From contig NZ_VSSR01000001.1 of assembly GCF_008123515.1 (NCBI RefSeq), forward strand, positions 1 to 64,000: 64,000 nucleotides of DNA, read 5' to 3'. The DNA is from Bradyrhizobium cytisi (GTDB taxonomy: Bacteria > Pseudomonadota > Alphaproteobacteria > Rhizobiales > Xanthobacteraceae). This document shows, in pieces, positions 9,046-18,184 of this stretch. Position 1 is the first letter of the stretch. The number at the start of each line of letters is the position of its first letter. The position numbers and the translations under genes are program-made. The notes beneath the pieces were generated by a model that had not been told where the DNA came from, did not search any database, and worked only from the letters and a program-made list of their open reading frames with translations.

Positions 9046-10380
9046 ATGCGCACGATCAGAATAGGAGCAGGCGCCGGATATTCGGGTGACCGGATCGAAC
9101 CGGCCGTCGAGCTCGCGGAAAAAGGCAAGCTCGACTACCTGGTGTTCGAATGTCTTGCCGAGCGCACGATCGCGCTTGCGCAAGCCGCAAGGCTGAAGGA
9201 TCCGAGCGCGGGGTTCGATCCGTTGCTGGAAGCCCGGATGAAGGCTGTGCTGCCGGCCTGTCGTGCGAACGGTGTCCGCATCGTCACGAATATGGGAGCC
9301 GCCAATCCGGTATCCGCCGCGCGGGCTACTACGGCGATTGCGCGGCAGTTGGGACTTCGTGGGCTCAAAATCGCTGCCGTCACGGGCGATGATGTCCTCG
9401 GCGATCTGAAAAACTCCGATCGCCACCTCGATATCGGCTGTACCGTCGAGGGTCTCGGCAATCGAATAGCTTCCGCCAACGCGTATCTCGGTGGCGCTTC
9501 GATCGCCCAAGCCTTGCGCGATGGGGCCGATGTCGTCATCACCGGGCGGGCCGCCGATCCCTCGCTTTTCCTCGGTCCGTTGATCCACGAGTTCGACTGG
9601 GCGATGGACGATTGGCCGTTGCTGGGAAGAGGCATTCTGGTCGGCCATCTTCTGGAGTGCGCGGGTCAGGTCACCGGCGGATATTTCGCCGATCCCGGAT
9701 ACAAGGACGTCAAAGACCTTGCCCGTCTCGGCTTTCCGATCGGCGAAGTTCGGGAAGACGGGGATTTGATCGTCACCAAGGTGGCGGGCTCCGGGGGGCG
9801 GGTGACGGCCGCTACGGTCAAGGAGCAATTGCTCTATGAGATCCACGATCCCGCCCGCTATTTCCAACCGGATGTGGTCGCTGACTTCTCTCGTGTCCAG
9901 GTGGAAGAAATCGGTGAGGATCGCGTCCACGTCATCGGCGCGAGCGGCACGCCGAAGACAGGCGAACTGAAAGTCTCGGTCGGCTACATCGACAGCTATG
10001 TTGGCGAAGGCCAAATTTCCTATGCCGGGCCGGGCGCCCATGAGCGTGGACGGCTGGCGATCGAGATCGTTCGGGAACGGCTTGCGCTCTCAGGCGTGGA
10101 GACGAGCGAGTTAAGGAGCGATCTCATCGGATCGAACGCGCTCCACGGCGAAAATCTATCGCTAGGATGTCAACCCTATGAAGTGCGGGTTCGTGTGATT
10201 GGACGCACCGAAACGCTGGCCGAAGCCAGACGCATCGGTGAGGAGGTGGAGACCCTCTACACCAATGGCCCAGCCGGAGGCGGCGGAGCCTGGAAGTCGG
10301 CCCGCGAGGTCGTCGCAGTGGCATCCACGCTGATTCCAGAGGCTGACGTGAGGACGGCCGTCCAATACTTCGAAGCGTGA
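9046..10380 (+). CDS. Acyclic terpene utilisation AtuA-family protein (DUF1446)
   Basis: 444 residues matching the AtuA/DUF1446 family: the N-terminus IRIGAGAGYSGDRIEPAVELAE, LDYLVFECLAERTIALAQ, TNMGAANP, the VITGRAADPSLFLGPL segment and the late PAGGGG. AtuA was named from the acyclic terpene (citronellol/geraniol) pathway of Pseudomonas. The wider family sits next to many carboxylate transporters and its reaction is not firmly established. It is preceded by a good ribosome site (gaggtg). Pairing with a separate AtuA C-terminal-like protein is typical. Confidence 0.88.
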   Translation: MRTIRIGAGAGYSGDRIEPAVELAEKGKLDYLVFECLAERTIALAQAARLKDPSAGFDPLLEARMKAVLPACRANGVRIVTNMGAANPVSAARATTAIARQLGLRGLKIAAVTGDDVLGDLKNSDRHLDIGCTVEGLGNRIASANAYLGGASIAQALRDGADVVITGRAADPSLFLGPLIHEFDWAMDDWPLLGRGILVGHLLECAGQVTGGYFADPGYKDVKDLARLGFPIGEVREDGDLIVTKVAGSGGRVTAATVKEQLLYEIHDPARYFQPDVVADFSRVQVEEIGEDRVHVIGASGTPKTGELKVSVGYIDSYVGEGQISYAGPGAHERGRLAIEIVRERLALSGVETSELRSDLIGSNALHGENLSLGCQPYEVRVRVIGRTETLAEARRIGEEVETLYTNGPAGGGGAWKSAREVVAVASTLIPEADVRTAVQYFEA

Positions 10381-10437
10381 GCCAAAGCAGAAGACGCCCG
10401 GGAACGCCGCACGCCTGCCACAGGGGAGAATGACTCC

Positions 10438-10767
10438 ATGAAACTACGGGACATCGCGCACTCGCGCACAGGGGACAAGGGCAATACGTCAAACGTCTCC
10501 GTGATCGCGTACGACCCGAGCGATTACGAATTGCTCTGCGCGTACGTGACAACCGATCGAGTCAAGCAATTGTTCGATGGCATCGTCAATGGCGAGGTGA
10601 CGCGATACGAATTGCCCGGTATCGGAGCCCTGAACTTCGTCATGACCGAGGCGCTTGGCGGCGGCGTGACGCGATCCCTGGCCATCGATGCGCATGGAAA
10701 GTCACTCAGCTCGGCGCTGCTGAACATGGACCTTCCCGATGACCTCCGCTCCGGTTCGTACGAGTAA
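10438..10767 (+). CDS. AtuA C-terminal-like small protein
   Basis: 109 residues. It opens MKLRDIAHSRTGDKGNTSNVS, the signature of the small ferredoxin-fold domain found either fused to AtuA or as a separate subunit. A strong ribosome site (aggggaga) precedes the ATG. It probably forms a complex with the AtuA-like protein encoded immediately upstream. The enzymatic role is unknown. Confidence 0.85.
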   Translation: MKLRDIAHSRTGDKGNTSNVSVIAYDPSDYELLCAYVTTDRVKQLFDGIVNGEVTRYELPGIGALNFVMTEALGGGVTRSLAIDAHGKSLSSALLNMDLPDDLRSGSYE

Positions 10768-10770
10768 GCC

Positions 10771-12771
10771 ATGATGAAAACCTTCTGCGCCATTTCTATC
10801 GTGCTGATGTCGATCGGAGTGGCTCGCGCGGGCGAGCTTCCGGTTTGGCTGCACGAAGAAAAAGTAACACATTATGACGGCACGTCAGACGACCTTGTCA
10901 CCGCGGGAATGGGTGCCGAGGCAATGACCGGAGCCGCTCCGCGTTTCGCGGATTCCTTGCATCCCACAGCACAAGAGCTGCGCCGCGCTTCGGTATTCTA
11001 CCGCGCGAGCAAAGGGCAGGGTTATGGCCGGCTATTTGGCCCCCATGTCGATCAGGAGACGGGTCAATCATTCGACGATGCGGGCAGGATTGCCGGCGAC
11101 GAAATTCTTGCCTATGCGGACGATGGGGACGGCAGGCAGAACATCGCGATGCTCTTGCAGATTCCGTCAGACCTCTCGACGGAGCGGCGATGCCTCATCG
11201 CAATTCCGGTCGCGGGCTCAGCGAGCTTGTTTCGCGACATCGTCGATTTCGGCTATTGGGGACTGCGTCGTCGTTGCGCCGTCGTCTACAACGATAAGGG
11301 ACATGGCAACGGCTTCCATCTTCTCGATAACGATACGGTCAATCTGATCGACGGCCCACAAGTGCCGGCACAAACGGCGGGATCGAAAGCTCACTTCCGC
11401 GCCGATCTTGACGATGCGGCGCGGACCTCGTTCGTCGCTGCATGGCCTCATCGCGTTGCATTCAAGGCTGCACATTCGAAGCAGAACCCCGAGAAGGATT
11501 GGGGCACCGATCTGCTCCGGTCGGTGCAATTCGCATTCGTCGAGTTGGCGAAGCGGGACCCGGGCTTCACCCGTGAGAATACGATCGTTATTGCAACGGG
11601 AAGCTCGAATGGCGGAGGGGCCGTCCTCTACGGCGCGGAAAAGGACGCAGCGCACCTGTTGGACGGTGTCGTCGCGCGCGAGCCGCAAGTCCAGCTCAAG
11701 CCCGACGACAGGGTGGTCGTGAAGCGGGGGACTGTTGAGCGGCGAGGCACAGGCCGTAGCTTGCTCGATTATTTCAGCTTCGGGAACCTTTATCAGCCAT
11801 GCGCGGTGCTCGCGGTGACCGATATTCCATTGCGGGACCGTGTGCCATTCGCGGCGAACCGATGCCAGTCCCTTCACGACAAGGGCTTGTTGACGTCTGC
11901 GACCCTGGACGCCCAGGCGCGCGAAGCGCTCGATCGCATGCATGCTTACGGTTGGGACGACGAGACCGACGTCGGTCACGCATTCGGATATTTCGTCGCA
12001 CCGGACGCAACCGCAACCAAGTACGTCAATGATCACGGCCGATTCGACGTTCGCGACCGTGTTTGCGGTTACAGCTACGCTGCAACGGATGCTGATGGAA
12101 GGCCGGTTGCGGTTCCTCCCGATCTGGCTGCGACGATCTTCTCCGTTGCGCCTGGAGGTGCTCCGGCCGGAACGATCGATGTGATCAACGACAACGATCC
12201 GACGGGGGCACGGCGAAGTTGGCTCTCGGTATCGCCCAGCACGGGGCGGCAGGATTTCAACCTGGATGGAGCCGTCTGTATTCGTGAGCTCGTGACCGGA
12301 AATTCCTCCGGATCGGAGCGCGTGAAGACCGGTATCGACGAATTTTTGGCATCAGGTCAATTGCACGGGTTGCCGACGATCATCGTGCATGGCCGCAATG
12401 ACGACCGTGTTCCCGTCAGCTTCTCGTCGCGCCCGTATCTGGGCTTGAACAATATCGTTGATGGGGAAAGTGCGAACCTGCGCTATATCGAGGTCACGAA
12501 TGCGGAGCATTTCGGTACCGACCTGCCAGGCTTCGACACGAGAATGATTCCGCTCGTCCTCTATCATCTGCGTGCCCTCGACCTGATGTGGGCCCACTTG
12601 ACCCGAAAGACGCCGCTGCCTCCGAGCCAGGTCGTTCGGACAACGCCGCGCGGAGGCGAGCCTGGGAAGGCTCTCATGCTTCAGTCCGTCAACGTGCCCT
12701 CAATATCCGCTGCCCCGTCCGAGGGCGACAGGATCCTCGTCGATCACGGCCGGGTTCTCGTGCCGGATTGA
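10771..12771 (+). CDS. 3-hydroxybutyrate oligomer hydrolase, secreted
   Basis: 666 residues with an N-terminal signal peptide (about residues 1-20, ending VARAG). The body resembles the D-(-)-3-hydroxybutyrate oligomer hydrolase family: FYRASKGQGYGRLFGP, the nucleophile elbow ATGSSNGGGAVLYGAEKD, a late aspartate in HGRNDDRVPVSF and a histidine in NAEHFGTDLPGFD, which make a plausible Ser-Asp-His triad. The family cleaves soluble oligomers of 3-hydroxybutyrate released from polyhydroxybutyrate. It begins three bases after the previous stop, so it is cotranscribed with the transporter and AtuA genes. This suggests a periplasmic hydrolase supplying a hydroxy-acid to the CitMHS carrier; that link is an inference. 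Confidence 0.82.
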   Translation: MMKTFCAISIVLMSIGVARAGELPVWLHEEKVTHYDGTSDDLVTAGMGAEAMTGAAPRFADSLHPTAQELRRASVFYRASKGQGYGRLFGPHVDQETGQSFDDAGRIAGDEILAYADDGDGRQNIAMLLQIPSDLSTERRCLIAIPVAGSASLFRDIVDFGYWGLRRRCAVVYNDKGHGNGFHLLDNDTVNLIDGPQVPAQTAGSKAHFRADLDDAARTSFVAAWPHRVAFKAAHSKQNPEKDWGTDLLRSVQFAFVELAKRDPGFTRENTIVIATGSSNGGGAVLYGAEKDAAHLLDGVVAREPQVQLKPDDRVVVKRGTVERRGTGRSLLDYFSFGNLYQPCAVLAVTDIPLRDRVPFAANRCQSLHDKGLLTSATLDAQAREALDRMHAYGWDDETDVGHAFGYFVAPDATATKYVNDHGRFDVRDRVCGYSYAATDADGRPVAVPPDLAATIFSVAPGGAPAGTIDVINDNDPTGARRSWLSVSPSTGRQDFNLDGAVCIRELVTGNSSGSERVKTGIDEFLASGQLHGLPTIIVHGRNDDRVPVSFSSRPYLGLNNIVDGESANLRYIEVTNAEHFGTDLPGFDTRMIPLVLYHLRALDLMWAHLTRKTPLPPSQVVRTTPRGGEPGKALMLQSVNVPSISAAPSEGDRILVDHGRVLVPD

Positions 12772-12793
12772 GTCCGCACGGGCACACTCCTGT

Positions 12794-15052
12794 TTAAGAC
12801 GCCGCCATCCCCCCGCCGTTGAGCGCCTTCCGGATCATCTCGGCGAGCTGGTTTCTTCGATAGGGCTTGGTCAGCAGCATCACGCCGTCGTCGAGCTTGC
12901 CGTGGTGGACGATGGCGTTGTCGGTGTAGCCGGAGGTGTAGAGCACTTTGAGCCCCGGCCGGCGCTTCGCCACCTCGTCGGCGAGCTCGCGGCCGCTCAT
13001 GCCGCCGGGGATGACGACGTCGGTGAAGAGCAGGTCGAAGGCCTGGCCCGCCTCTATCAATTGCAGCGCGGCGCGGCTGTCGCCGGCGGCGATCGTCTTG
13101 TAGCCGAGGCTCTGCAGCTGCGCCGTGACGAAGTTGCGCACCAGCGTGTCGTCCTCGACCACGAAAATGGTCTCGGCGCCGCCTTCGGCCTGTGGTGCGA
13201 TCGCGGCCGTGGCTTCCGCCGCGCCTTCGCCCGGCGGCAGATAGAGCTTGATCGTGGTGCCGTGGCCTTGCTCGCTGTAGATCTTGATGTGGCCGCCGGA
13301 CTGCTTGACGAAGCCGTAGACCATGGAGAGGCCGAGACCTGAGCCTTTGCCGACCTCCTTGGTGGTGAAGAAGGGCTCGAACGCCTTCTCCTGGACATCT
13401 AGCGGCATGCCGGTGCCGGTGTCGCTGACCGCGAGCATTACGTAAGGGCCGGGCCGCACGTCGGCATTGGCCTTCGCATAGGCCTCGTCCAGCACGACAC
13501 GGTGGGTCTCGAGCAGCAGCTTGCCGCCGTTGGCCATGGCGTCGCGGGCGTTGATGGCCATGTTGAGCACGGCATTGGTGAGGCGGGACGGGTCGATATG
13601 CGCCGTCATCGGTTCCTGTTCCAGCACGGTCTCGATCTGGATCTGCTCGCCGAGGGTGGGGCGCAACAGTTTTGCGATATCGGCGATCGCTGCGTTGATG
13701 TCGACATTGCGCGGCTGCAGCGGCTGCCTGCGCGCAAACGAGAGAAGGTGCTGGATCAGCTCGGCGCAGCGCCCGGCAGCATCGTCGATCAGGCGCGCGG
13801 CGCGTTGCAGCTCGGGCTGCTCCTTCAGGCTCGCCACCAGCGTTTCGGTGTTGCCCGAGATCACGGTCAGCATGTTGTTGAAATCGTGCGCGACGCCGCC
13901 GGTCAGCTTGCCGATGGCGTCGAGCTTCTGCGACTGGTGCAACTGCCGCTCGGTTTCGCGCGACGATGTAGCGTCGTGATAGACCAGCACGCCGCCCGAG
14001 ATGTTGCCTTGCCCGTCGCGCATCGGCCGGCCGCTGATCATCAGATGGCGCGCGCTGTTGCCGCTGTGCGGGCGGACGATCATCTCCAGATCTTCGAACT
14101 CGTCGCCACGCAGCACGCGCACGGACGGCAGCTCGTCGGACTTGAGCGGCGTGACGCCGTCGCCGTGGAAGACGTCGGACAGGGCGCGCAGATTGCGTAG
14201 GTTCATGCCGGCGCGATGCAGGAGCATGCGCTCCGCGGCCGGATTGGACAAAAGGACATTGCCCTCGGCGTCGATGACCAGCACGGCCTCCGCCATGCTG
14301 TGGAACGTGCTCTGGAGCACGTTGATCGACACGCGAAGCTCGTCATGGGCGTTGACGAGATGCTCGGTGCGCTCGGCCACGGCCGCCTCGAGTTGCTGGT
14401 TGGCTGCCGTGGTCTCCAGCAGCGTGCTCTTCAGCGCGACCGTGGTGCGCTGGCTCTCGCGCATCACCATCACGACCAGCAGCAGGATCACCAGCGCGCC
14501 GGCGACGTCGATACCGAGCAGCACGATGCCGGTGCGGCGCGAATCCTGGGAGCGCGCGGTGAGCAACCGTTCCTCTTCTGCGCTCAGATGGTCGAGATTG
14601 CCCATCACCGTGTCCATCAGGCCGCGACCCTCGCCCTTGCCCTGGAGCGCGGCAATGCCGGCCCCGTCGTTGGTGGCGCGCAGGCGCATCGCCTCGGCGG
14701 CAATATCGAGCCGGCGGAGCGCCAGCGGCTCCATGCCCTCGAGCAGCGCGATCTGGTCGGGATTGTCGTTCACGCTGCGCTTGAGGTCGGCAAGGGCCGG
14801 CGCGATCCGGGCGTGCACCTCCTGGAACTCGTCGCTGAAGCTGGAATTTCGGTAGATCTCGTAACCGCGCGCGGCGCTCTCGGCGCGCCGGATCAGAACC
14901 TGCAGATCGGAGATCTTCTTCAGGACCTGGACGGTGTGATTGACCCAGGCCGCGTCCGAGCGCGACTTGACGTCGAGCCCGATCGAGGCGGCTGTGATGA
15001 GCAGGAGGATGGCGAGTCCAGCACCGAGAATGACGCGCTGCGAGGGAATCAA
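12794..15052 (-). CDS. Hybrid sensor histidine kinase (CHASE3-like, PAS, HisKA, HATPase, REC)
   Basis: About 752 residues. The order is: transmembrane helix near residues 8-26; an extracytoplasmic CHASE3-like helical domain to about 170; a second helix near 185-205; a coiled coil; PAS; HisKA with H-box [15 protein letters not shown]; HATPase with MAINARDAM and the G-box [33 protein letters not shown]; and a C-terminal receiver with [14 protein letters not shown]. The start was set at the TTG at 15052 because it overlaps the regulator stop (TTGA) and has aaagagg just upstream; an ATG at 15097 is also possible. It is co-translated with the single-domain regulator. Confidence 0.88.
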   Translation of the reverse strand: MIPSQRVILGAGLAILLLITAASIGLDVKSRSDAAWVNHTVQVLKKISDLQVLIRRAESAARGYEIYRNSSFSDEFQEVHARIAPALADLKRSVNDNPDQIALLEGMEPLALRRLDIAAEAMRLRATNDGAGIAALQGKGEGRGLMDTVMGNLDHLSAEEERLLTARSQDSRRTGIVLLGIDVAGALVILLLVVMVMRESQRTTVALKSTLLETTAANQQLEAAVAERTEHLVNAHDELRVSINVLQSTFHSMAEAVLVIDAEGNVLLSNPAAERMLLHRAGMNLRNLRALSDVFHGDGVTPLKSDELPSVRVLRGDEFEDLEMIVRPHSGNSARHLMISGRPMRDGQGNISGGVLVYHDATSSRETERQLHQSQKLDAIGKLTGGVAHDFNNMLTVISGNTETLVASLKEQPELQRAARLIDDAAGRCAELIQHLLSFARRQPLQPRNVDINAAIADIAKLLRPTLGEQIQIETVLEQEPMTAHIDPSRLTNAVLNMAINARDAMANGGKLLLETHRVVLDEAYAKANADVRPGPYVMLAVSDTGTGMPLDVQEKAFEPFFTTKEVGKGSGLGLSMVYGFVKQSGGHIKIYSEQGHGTTIKLYLPPGEGAAEATAAIAPQAEGGAETIFVVEDDTLVRNFVTAQLQSLGYKTIAAGDSRAALQLIEAGQAFDLLFTDVVIPGGMSGRELADEVAKRRPGLKVLYTSGYTDNAIVHHGKLDDGVMLLTKPYRRNQLAEMIRKALNGGGMAAS

Positions 15053-15462
15053 GGGGCCTCTTTCTGGTCCTTCGGCGGCGCGCTCTCGCCGAGGCATTCC
15101 CGGATTGTCACCAACAGCGTCTCGGGCGTGAACGGCTTGCGCAGGCAGCGCGAGGCGCCGAGCTCGAGCGCCATGCGAAGGAAGTCCGGGGAGGGCGAGG
15201 CGGATGAGGCGAAGGCATAGCCCGACATGGCGATCAACGGAATCGCCGGCGCACGCTCGTGAAAGATGCGGATGGATTCGAAGCCGCGCATATGCGGCAT
15301 GAAGATATCAACCAGCATGACATCAAACGTCTGCGCCTCCAGCGCAGCCAACCCCGTTTCGCCGCCGTCGGTGAGCGTGACGTCGAAGCCCTGGCGCAGG
15401 AGGAGGACCTCGATGGTCGCGCCGACCATCGGATCGTCATCGACCACGAGAATACGCGGCAT
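15049..15462 (-). CDS. Single-domain response regulator
   Basis: 137 residues forming one receiver domain: the acidic pocket VVDDDP, phosphoacceptor Asp about 52 in MLVDIFMPHMRG, the Ser/Thr position in AMSGYAF, and the conserved lysine in RKPF near residue 114. There is no output domain. It is the first gene of a two-gene operon; its stop codon overlaps the proposed TTG start of the hybrid kinase, so the two products should be made together. Likely a phosphorelay partner or phosphate sink for that kinase. Confidence 0.9.
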   Translation of the reverse strand: MPRILVVDDDPMVGATIEVLLLRQGFDVTLTDGGETGLAALEAQTFDVMLVDIFMPHMRGFESIRIFHERAPAIPLIAMSGYAFASSASPSPDFLRMALELGASRCLRKPFTPETLLVTIRECLGESAPPKDQKEAP

Positions 15463-15563
15463 GACCTTCCCTAGTAGATCGAAGTCCCCACAGTGATTGG
15501 TGATATAGGCGAATCGTGCGCCGGGTCAATTTTGGATCGGACCGAACTACATATGCACGGCGG

Positions 15564-15588
15564 AATGCATAGCGCCTCTGCAGGTTCC
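15564..15588 (-). promoter_or_regulatory. Possible EcfG-like promoter of the regulator-kinase operon
   Basis: GGAAC (15588-15584) is followed after 16 bases by CATT (15567-15564). The general stress sigma factor consensus in Bradyrhizobium is GGAAC-N16/17-CGTT, so the -10 has one mismatch. The leader would be about 95 bases. The rest of the 316-base gap between the regulator and the BA14K gene holds no credible gene. Confidence 0.25.
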
Positions 15589-15727
15589 GGTGGCAGGTGA
15601 ATTCCCTCGGATTTCTGTGACAGGTTGAGACAAATCCGTGCGGTCCAACGAAAGCTGCTGCGCCGCGCGTCATGGACTGCGTTCGCGACGAGGCGTGCAA
15701 GAGCTCAGCGCGGCGGCCCACATAAAT

Positions 15728-15754
15728 GAGCGGCGCCGTTGCGCGGCGCCGCTC
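15728..15754 (-). terminator. Hairpin after the BA14K gene
   Basis: Perfect 10-base arms gagcggcgcc/ggcgccgctc flank a 7-base loop. On the minus strand it is followed by a weak T-containing tail (atttatg). It lies 25 bases after the BA14K stop and probably ends that transcript. Confidence 0.6.
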
Positions 15755-15778
15755 ACAGATGATTCCCTTCAGGCCGTA

Positions 15779-16399
15779 TTACGGGCAGGGATGGCGCAGC
15801 CCGTCATAGCCGAGATAGGTGCCGGACGCCGGGTCGTAGGACCGATAGCGCTGAGCGCAATAGCCAGACGAGTCGCCGCCTGTGTCGGGCACCACGGCGA
15901 CGGATGCGCCGTCGTCATAATAGCTGTCGTCGTAATAGGAATCGCCGTAATACGGGCCGCCGCCGTAATAGGCGTAGGACGAGCCTATCGCGCCGATTGC
16001 GGCACCGGCTGCAACGCCGGGCCAGAAGCCGCCACCGCGGCGATGCCAGCCGCCGCCGTGCCAGTTCCCTCCGCCACCATTCCAGTGGCCTCCGGCCGCT
16101 GCGAAGTTGCGACCACCGCCGTTAAAGGCAGGTCCGGCGGCAGGTCCGGCGCTCGGGCGCGCCGCCGCGCCGGCCGCGAAATTGCCGCCGCCACCACCCA
16201 TCCGGGCGCCGCCACTAAAGCCGCCGCCGCCGAAGTGAGCACCACCGCCGCCCCCACCGATGTGAGCACCGCCACCGCCGCCGAAATGGCCGCCCCCGCC
16301 ACCGCCGCGACCGCCAGGGCCCTGGGCGAAGCTTGGGGTGGCCATCGGAAGCACCAGTGCCAGCGCCGCGGCGGCACTCAAAACTCTCAGACTGTTCAT
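15779..16399 (-). CDS. BA14K-family glycine-rich secreted protein
   Basis: 206 residues. It has an N-terminal signal peptide (MNSLRVLSAAAALALVLP..., cleavage after SFAQ), a long low-complexity middle of Gly-Gly-His and Gly-Gly-Gly-Ala repeats, a short hydrophobic glycine/alanine helix (GVAAGAAIGAIGSS), tyrosine/aspartate repeats, and the C-terminal BA14K signature CAQRYRSYDPASGTYLGYDG with two flanking cysteines. BA14K was described as an immunoreactive Brucella protein with lectin-like activity; the role in the envelope is unclear. A good ribosome site (aaggag) precedes the ATG, which excludes the much longer upstream frame. Confidence 0.88.
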   Translation of the reverse strand: MNSLRVLSAAAALALVLPMATPSFAQGPGGRGGGGGGHFGGGGGAHIGGGGGGAHFGGGGFSGGARMGGGGGNFAAGAAARPSAGPAAGPAFNGGGRNFAAAGGHWNGGGGNWHGGGWHRRGGGFWPGVAAGAAIGAIGSSYAYYGGGPYYGDSYYDDSYYDDGASVAVVPDTGGDSSGYCAQRYRSYDPASGTYLGYDGLRHPCP

Positions 16400-16425
16400 G
16401 GTCAAACTCCTTTTTCCCGGGATCA

Positions 16426-16450
16426 AACCCACCGAAACGGCCGTTGTTCC
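16426..16450 (-). promoter_or_regulatory. Possible EcfG-like promoter of the BA14K gene
   Basis: GGAAC (16450-16446) and GGTT (16429-16426) are separated by 16 bases, one mismatch from the GGAAC-N16/17-CGTT consensus. The predicted start of transcription would be about 20 bases before the ATG, leaving the ribosome site intact but tight. Confidence 0.25.
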
Positions 16451-16560
16451 TGGGTTCACGCCGGTGTGCGCGTGAAGGGCTAGATTTCCACGCGGCCGCT
16501 GTACCCGGCATGAACGGACCGTGCTCGCTTTGCGGCGGCGCTCGGGCCGAGGCGCCGCGC

Positions 16561-16593
16561 TTGGCGTCCCCTTGGCGTCCCCTTGGCGTGGGG
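16561..16593. repeat. Short tandem repeat
   Basis: Two exact copies of the 11-mer ttggcgtcccc are followed by a third, partly altered copy (ttggcgtgggg). It lies in the gap upstream of the NDUFA12 gene. No function is evident. Confidence 0.8.
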
Positions 16594-16669
16594 CAGGGCC
16601 GCACGGGGCGAACTGGACATTTGGCCGTCCGGATGGCATCAGGACTCCACGAAGCAGGGCCCTTGCCGC

Positions 16670-17077
16670 ATGAAACAATTCTTCCTGAAGCTCTTCACCT
16701 GGTGGAACGGCCAGACCTTTGGCACCCAACTCTGGACCCGTCGGTTCGGGGAGCTGGTCGGCCAGGACGAGCAGGGCAACCGCTACTACCGCACGAACGG
16801 CGGCAAGATCGACCCCACGCTCGGCTTCGAGCGGCGTTGGGTGATCTATAACGGCTATGCCGAAGCGAGCCGTATTCCGCCGTCCTGGCATGGCTGGATG
16901 CATCACACCGTTGACGTGCCGCCGACCGAGGAGAACTACCAGCCGCGCGAGTGGGAGAAGCCGCATTTGCCGAATCTCACCGGCACGGCGAAGGCCTATC
17001 GGCCCTCGGGCTCGACCTTGGCCAGCGGCAAGCGCCCCAAGGCGACCGGCGACTACCAGCCCTGGACGCCCGGCTAG
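16670..17077 (+). CDS. NADH:ubiquinone oxidoreductase subunit NDUFA12
   Basis: 135 residues matching the NDUFA12 (B17.2) accessory subunit of alphaproteobacterial and mitochondrial complex I. Visible signatures are TWWNGQTFGTQLWTRRFGE, the D-E-x-G-N-R-Y-Y motif (DEQGNRYYR), RRWVIYNGYAEAS and PPSWHGWMHH. It sits on the cytoplasmic arm of the complex. In related genomes it is usually close to DUF2155 and aat; here the DJ-1/GlxA genes and a carrier lie between. The ATG at 16670 begins the conserved MKQFFLKLFTWW. Confidence 0.95.
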   Translation: MKQFFLKLFTWWNGQTFGTQLWTRRFGELVGQDEQGNRYYRTNGGKIDPTLGFERRWVIYNGYAEASRIPPSWHGWMHHTVDVPPTEENYQPREWEKPHLPNLTGTAKAYRPSGSTLASGKRPKATGDYQPWTPG

Positions 17078-17204
17078 GCCGCGCGCTCTTCCATCACTGG
17101 ATTGGATGCACACGCATCCGCCTCACATCGCTGTGGACAATGGGAACAGCGGGGATGTTGGCTGCGTGGCCATTGCGCCTGCGCGTGCGATGCGGCTCAA
17201 TCAA

Positions 17205-17268
17205 CCCATCTTACGGAGATGGGAAACCATCGCGTTCGGTTCGGGCAACAGTTCGCGACTGTCCCGAA
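17205..17268. other. Structured, gene-free stretch after NDUFA12
   Basis: The 335-base gap from 17078 to 17412 has no credible gene but contains several strong potential hairpins: cccatct-tacgg-agatggg at 17205-17223; the alternative gatgg-gaaa-ccatc with a GNRA loop at 17218-17231; and ttcggg-ca-acagt-tcgcg-actgt-cccgaa at 17240-17268. A distal atcggg/cccgat pairing is possible (17295-17300 with 17334-17339). A terminator follows at 17366. This could be a small RNA or simply a structured 3' region; no clear promoter was found. Confidence 0.25.
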
Positions 17269-17365
17269 ATGCAGCGGCCGCCGACCAGGACTCGATCGGG
17301 AGATAGGCCCCCGGTCTGCAAGTTCCGAAATCGCCCGATGAGAATGTGCGCCGTCGTAAGACAGG

Positions 17366-17395
17366 AAAGGCCGCTTGGGAAACCGGGCGGCCTTT
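17366..17395 (+). terminator. Intrinsic terminator, probably bidirectional
   Basis: Arms aaaggccgc and gcggccttt are separated by 12 bases and followed by further T residues on the plus strand, with matching A residues on the left. It lies between the NDUFA12 gene and the convergent DJ-1-like gene and can serve both. Confidence 0.7.
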
Positions 17396-17412
17396 TTCTG
17401 TTGTGGGGCGCG

Positions 17413-18099
17413 CTACATCACCCGCGCTGACGCACGCGCGACCGCTTCGAGGCGGCGGGCCTGCCTTGGCGCGCCGCGCTCCCGGAGCAAGGCGAGCACC
17501 TCCGCGGATGCCGTGTCGGGCGAGCCTGAATTGAACGGCGGCGCCGGATTGTATTCGAGCTGAAGCTGGATTGCTTCCGCCGTGGTGCGGTCGACCAGGA
17601 TCGAGACCAGCGTCAGCGCGAAATCGATGCCTGCGGTGACGCCGCCGCCGGTGATGCGGTTGCGGTCGACGCAGACGCGTGTCCTGGTCGGCGTCGCCCC
17701 GAACTGGCCGAGCATCTCCATCGCACTCCAATGGGTCGCGGCCCGATAGCCCTTCAACAGGCCCGCGGCGCCGAGCGCCAGCGATCCCGTGCAGACTGAG
17801 GTGACGTACTTTGCGCCCTCGGCCTGACGGCGCAGGAAATCGAGCACCTCCTCGTCGTTGAGCAGGTCGTCGGTGCCGCCGCCGCCGGGCACGCAGATCA
17901 CGTCGAGCTGCGGGCAGTCGGCAAACGTCGTGGTCGGCGTCAGCGTGAGAACGGAATCGCTCGGCACCGGCTCGATGCGCTTCCAGACCAGGTGCAGCTT
18001 CGCGCCGGGCACAGATGAAAACACCTGCAACGGACCGGTGAAGTCGAGCTGCGTGACGCGCGGGAACACCAGAAGTCCGATCTGGAGCGGTGCCGACAT
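17413..18099 (-). CDS. DJ-1/PfpI family protein
   Basis: 228 residues. A glutamine-amidotransferase-like fold is indicated by [21 protein letters not shown] at the start, the [11 protein letters not shown] segment, and the nucleophile elbow [24 protein letters not shown] with the reactive cysteine. Isonitrile hydratases and related proteins share this layout, so a hydratase or similar reaction is possible but not shown. The start at 18099 follows ggaggt. It is divergent from a GlxA-type regulator of the same fold, with an 85-base shared promoter region. Confidence 0.85.
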   Translation of the reverse strand: [228 protein letters not shown]

Positions 18100-18134
18100 G
18101 AGAACCTCCAATGAAGTGCTTGACGCCCGCAGAT

Positions 18135-18147
18135 TGGCATGATGCCA
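18135..18147. promoter_or_regulatory. Operator-like dyad between the DJ-1-like and GlxA genes
   Basis: TGGCAT-G-ATGCCA is a perfect 13-base dyad, followed by a further ATGGCAT half-site about 20 bases to the right. It lies centrally between the two divergent starts, a likely binding place for the adjacent AraC-type regulator. Confidence 0.4.
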
Positions 18148-18184
18148 TCCTGTCCAAAATGGCATATTTCCCTCACTTTCGGAC

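Noticed and set aside
15437..15721. 94-codon minus-strand frame upstream of the response regulator
   Set aside because: It overlaps the regulator start in another frame and has no protein-like pattern.
15638..16483. Open frames on the plus strand across the BA14K gene
   Set aside because: Alanine/arginine-rich shadow of the glycine-rich coding sequence on the other strand.
17291..17308. B12-box-like sequence (gatcgggagataggcc)
   Set aside because: Only about 11 of 16 positions agree, the rest of the riboswitch core is missing and no gene follows on that strand.
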